From positions 1 to 6,296 of the forward strand of contig JAMFSG010000175.1 in assembly GCA_026225155.1 (NCBI GenBank): a stretch of DNA of 6,296 nt, given 5' to 3'. Shown here piece after piece: positions 5,350-6,296 of this stretch. The first letter of the stretch is position 1. Each line of letters opens with the position of its first letter. The DNA comes from Verrucomicrobiota bacterium. Lineage in GTDB: Bacteria > Verrucomicrobiota > Verrucomicrobiia > Limisphaerales > UBA11358. The position numbers and the translations under genes were made by a program. A model generated the notes under the pieces. It searched no databases. It was not told the origin of the DNA and worked only from the letters and a program-made list of their open reading frames with translations.

Positions 5350-6296
5350 GTGCGCGTAAAATTTCTTCTCGGCCCCGCCGGCAGCGGCAAGACGTTTCGC
5401 TGTCTCGAAGAAGTGCGCGCCGCGTTGGCCAAAACCCCCGATGGCAAACCACTGGTTTTTCTCGCACCCAAACAGGCGACGTTCCAGATTGAACGGCAAT
5501 TGCTCGCCGACAATTCGCTGCAAGGTTTCACGCGGCTAAACATTTTATCTTTCGACCGGCTTGCCCAGTTCGTTTTTGAAAAACTCAATCTTGCGCCGCC
5601 GAAAATTCTTTCCGCCGAAGGTCGCATCATGGTTTTGCGCGCGCTGTTGCGACGACATCAAAACGAACTGCAACTTTTCGGCCAAAGCGCGCGACGTTCC
5701 GGCTTCGCGCAGGAATTGAGCGCGCTGCTCGCCGAATTGCAGCAACATCAATTTACGCCGACCAAATTGCGCTCGCTTGCCGAAAATAAAAATCTGCGCG
5801 CCGAATTAAAAAATAAATTATTCGATTTCGCGCTGATCTTGGACAATTACCAAAACTGGCTGGCCGAACACGAGTTGCAGGACGCAAATCATCTGCTCGA
5901 TTTTGCAACGGACGCGCTGCGTAAAGAATCTCAAACTAAAAATTCAAAACTAAAAATTCAAAACTTGTTCTTAGACGGTTTCGCCGAAATGACGCCGCAG
6001 GAATTGGATTTTCTCGCCGCCGTCATGCCGTTTTGCGAAGACGCCACGCTCGCTTTTTGTCTCGAAACCGAATCTGCCGCCGAAAATTCGTGGCTCTCGA
6101 TCTGGTCGGCCATCGGCAAAACCTTTCAGCAATGCCGCGCCCGGCTCGCGAACTTGCCCGGTTGCAAAATTGAAATCGAAACGCTGAAACGCGAACCACA
6201 AAAAAACCGTTTTGTCGAAAATTCAGAATTATCCCAACTGGAAAAAAACTGGGCTAATCCGAGTCCGCCCACAGCCCACAGCCCACAGCCCACAGC
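5350..6296 (+). CDS. addB: AddB-type ATP-dependent helicase/deoxyribonuclease subunit, N-terminal part (partial)
   Basis: AddB is one subunit of the AddAB helicase-nuclease that resects double-strand breaks to start RecA-dependent recombination. About 315 codons are visible and the frame is open at the window end. The Walker A motif LGPAGSGKT spans 7-15. LAPKQATFQIERQLL (38-52) and LSFDRLAQFVF (66-76) match the conserved N-terminal block of AddB. LFLDGFAEMTPQELDFL (206-222) matches the later DGF..TPQE block, and SELSQLEKNW (292-301) the region after it. No ATG is available: an in-frame TAA lies at 5344-5346 and the only start that keeps the Walker motif is GTG at 5350. No clear ribosome-binding site is present. 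The gene carries a 14-bp period repeat (codons about 195-206) and ends in a heptamer array at the window edge. The C-terminal nuclease domain is out of view. Confidence 0.87.
   Translation, partial: MRVKFLLGPAGSGKTFRCLEEVRAALAKTPDGKPLVFLAPKQATFQIERQLLADNSLQGFTRLNILSFDRLAQFVFEKLNLAPPKILSAEGRIMVLRALLRRHQNELQLFGQSARRSGFAQELSALLAELQQHQFTPTKLRSLAENKNLRAELKNKLFDFALILDNYQNWLAEHELQDANHLLDFATDALRKESQTKNSKLKIQNLFLDGFAEMTPQELDFLAAVMPFCEDATLAFCLETESAAENSWLSIWSAIGKTFQQCRARLANLPGCKIEIETLKREPQKNRFVENSELSQLEKNWANPSPPTAHSPQPT
5933..5965. repeat. 14-bp period direct repeat inside addB
   Basis: The sequence repeats exactly with a 14-base period for 33 bases (unit AACTAAAAATTCAA, about 2.4 copies). It is strongly AT-rich in an otherwise balanced gene and encodes a polar stretch, TKNSKLKIQN, just before the conserved LFLDGF block. 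It looks like a small insertion in a surface loop. Confidence 0.75.
6267..6296. repeat. Heptamer tandem array (GCCCACA)n at the window edge, within addB
   Basis: Four exact copies of GCCCACA plus two further bases run off the end of the window. In the addB frame they encode a repeating AHSPQPT heptapeptide following SELSQLEKNW. A 7-bp unit has no stop in any frame, and each added or lost copy shifts the downstream frame. The total copy number cannot be seen. Confidence 0.85.

Noticed and set aside
5204..5630. Minus-strand open frames across the addB start and its upstream repeat
   Set aside because: They are shadows of addB extended by translation of the CGCAAAGG repeat, as shown by peptides like AKAQRRKG in several frames.
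6267..6296. CRISPR array
   Set aside because: The unit is only 7 bp with no spacers, so it is a simple tandem repeat.

Overview
The window looks like a chromosomal segment of a moderately GC-rich Gram-negative bacterium. Gram-negative character follows from a tripartite-type efflux adaptor and a lipoprotein with a lipobox. The family signatures and the style of dispersed repeats recall Verrucomicrobiota (Pedosphaera-like), but this is an impression from memory and not a database result.

Layout. Positions 1-57 (minus) hold the first 19 codons of an exported protein. Positions 58-367 are a divergent intergenic region with a plausible plus-strand promoter (TTGACA/17/TATTTT), two related 11-bp direct repeats (one covering the -35 box), a leader hairpin and a nine-codon upstream ORF that overlaps the next start codon. 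Positions 368-3218 form a two-gene EmrAB-type efflux operon: an HlyD/EmrA membrane fusion protein with an unexpected second, C-terminal transmembrane segment, and a 14-TM DHA2-type MFS transporter. A small Trp/Gly-rich lipoprotein (3274-3693) follows, then a strong hairpin terminator (3715-3749) lying inside the 3' end of the convergent gene. Positions 3697-5235 (minus) encode a phosphohexomutase of the phosphomannomutase type. A 114-bp divergent spacer carries three copies of an 8-bp repeat. From 5350 to the window end runs the N-terminal part of an AddB-type helicase/exonuclease subunit, starting at GTG.

How the genes fit together. The MFP and MFS proteins should form one inner-membrane drug or organic-acid efflux pump needing an outer-membrane channel. 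The divergent exported protein could be that channel, but too little is visible to say. The lipoprotein is probably an envelope protein on the same transcript. The mutase (sugar-phosphate supply for envelope glycans) and AddB (double-strand break processing) are separate, divergent housekeeping units.

Most interesting. There is no obvious new multi-gene system. The standout is a symmetric 78-bp palindromic element (4683-4760) inserted in frame in the mutase gene. It consists of 6-bp inverted ends, two 21-bp hairpins of identical geometry and a 24-bp spacer, and adds 26 codons at the junction of two domains. Together with an 8-bp triplicate, a 14-bp period repeat and a heptamer array within addB, it points to a genome rich in short repeats that are tolerated inside genes.
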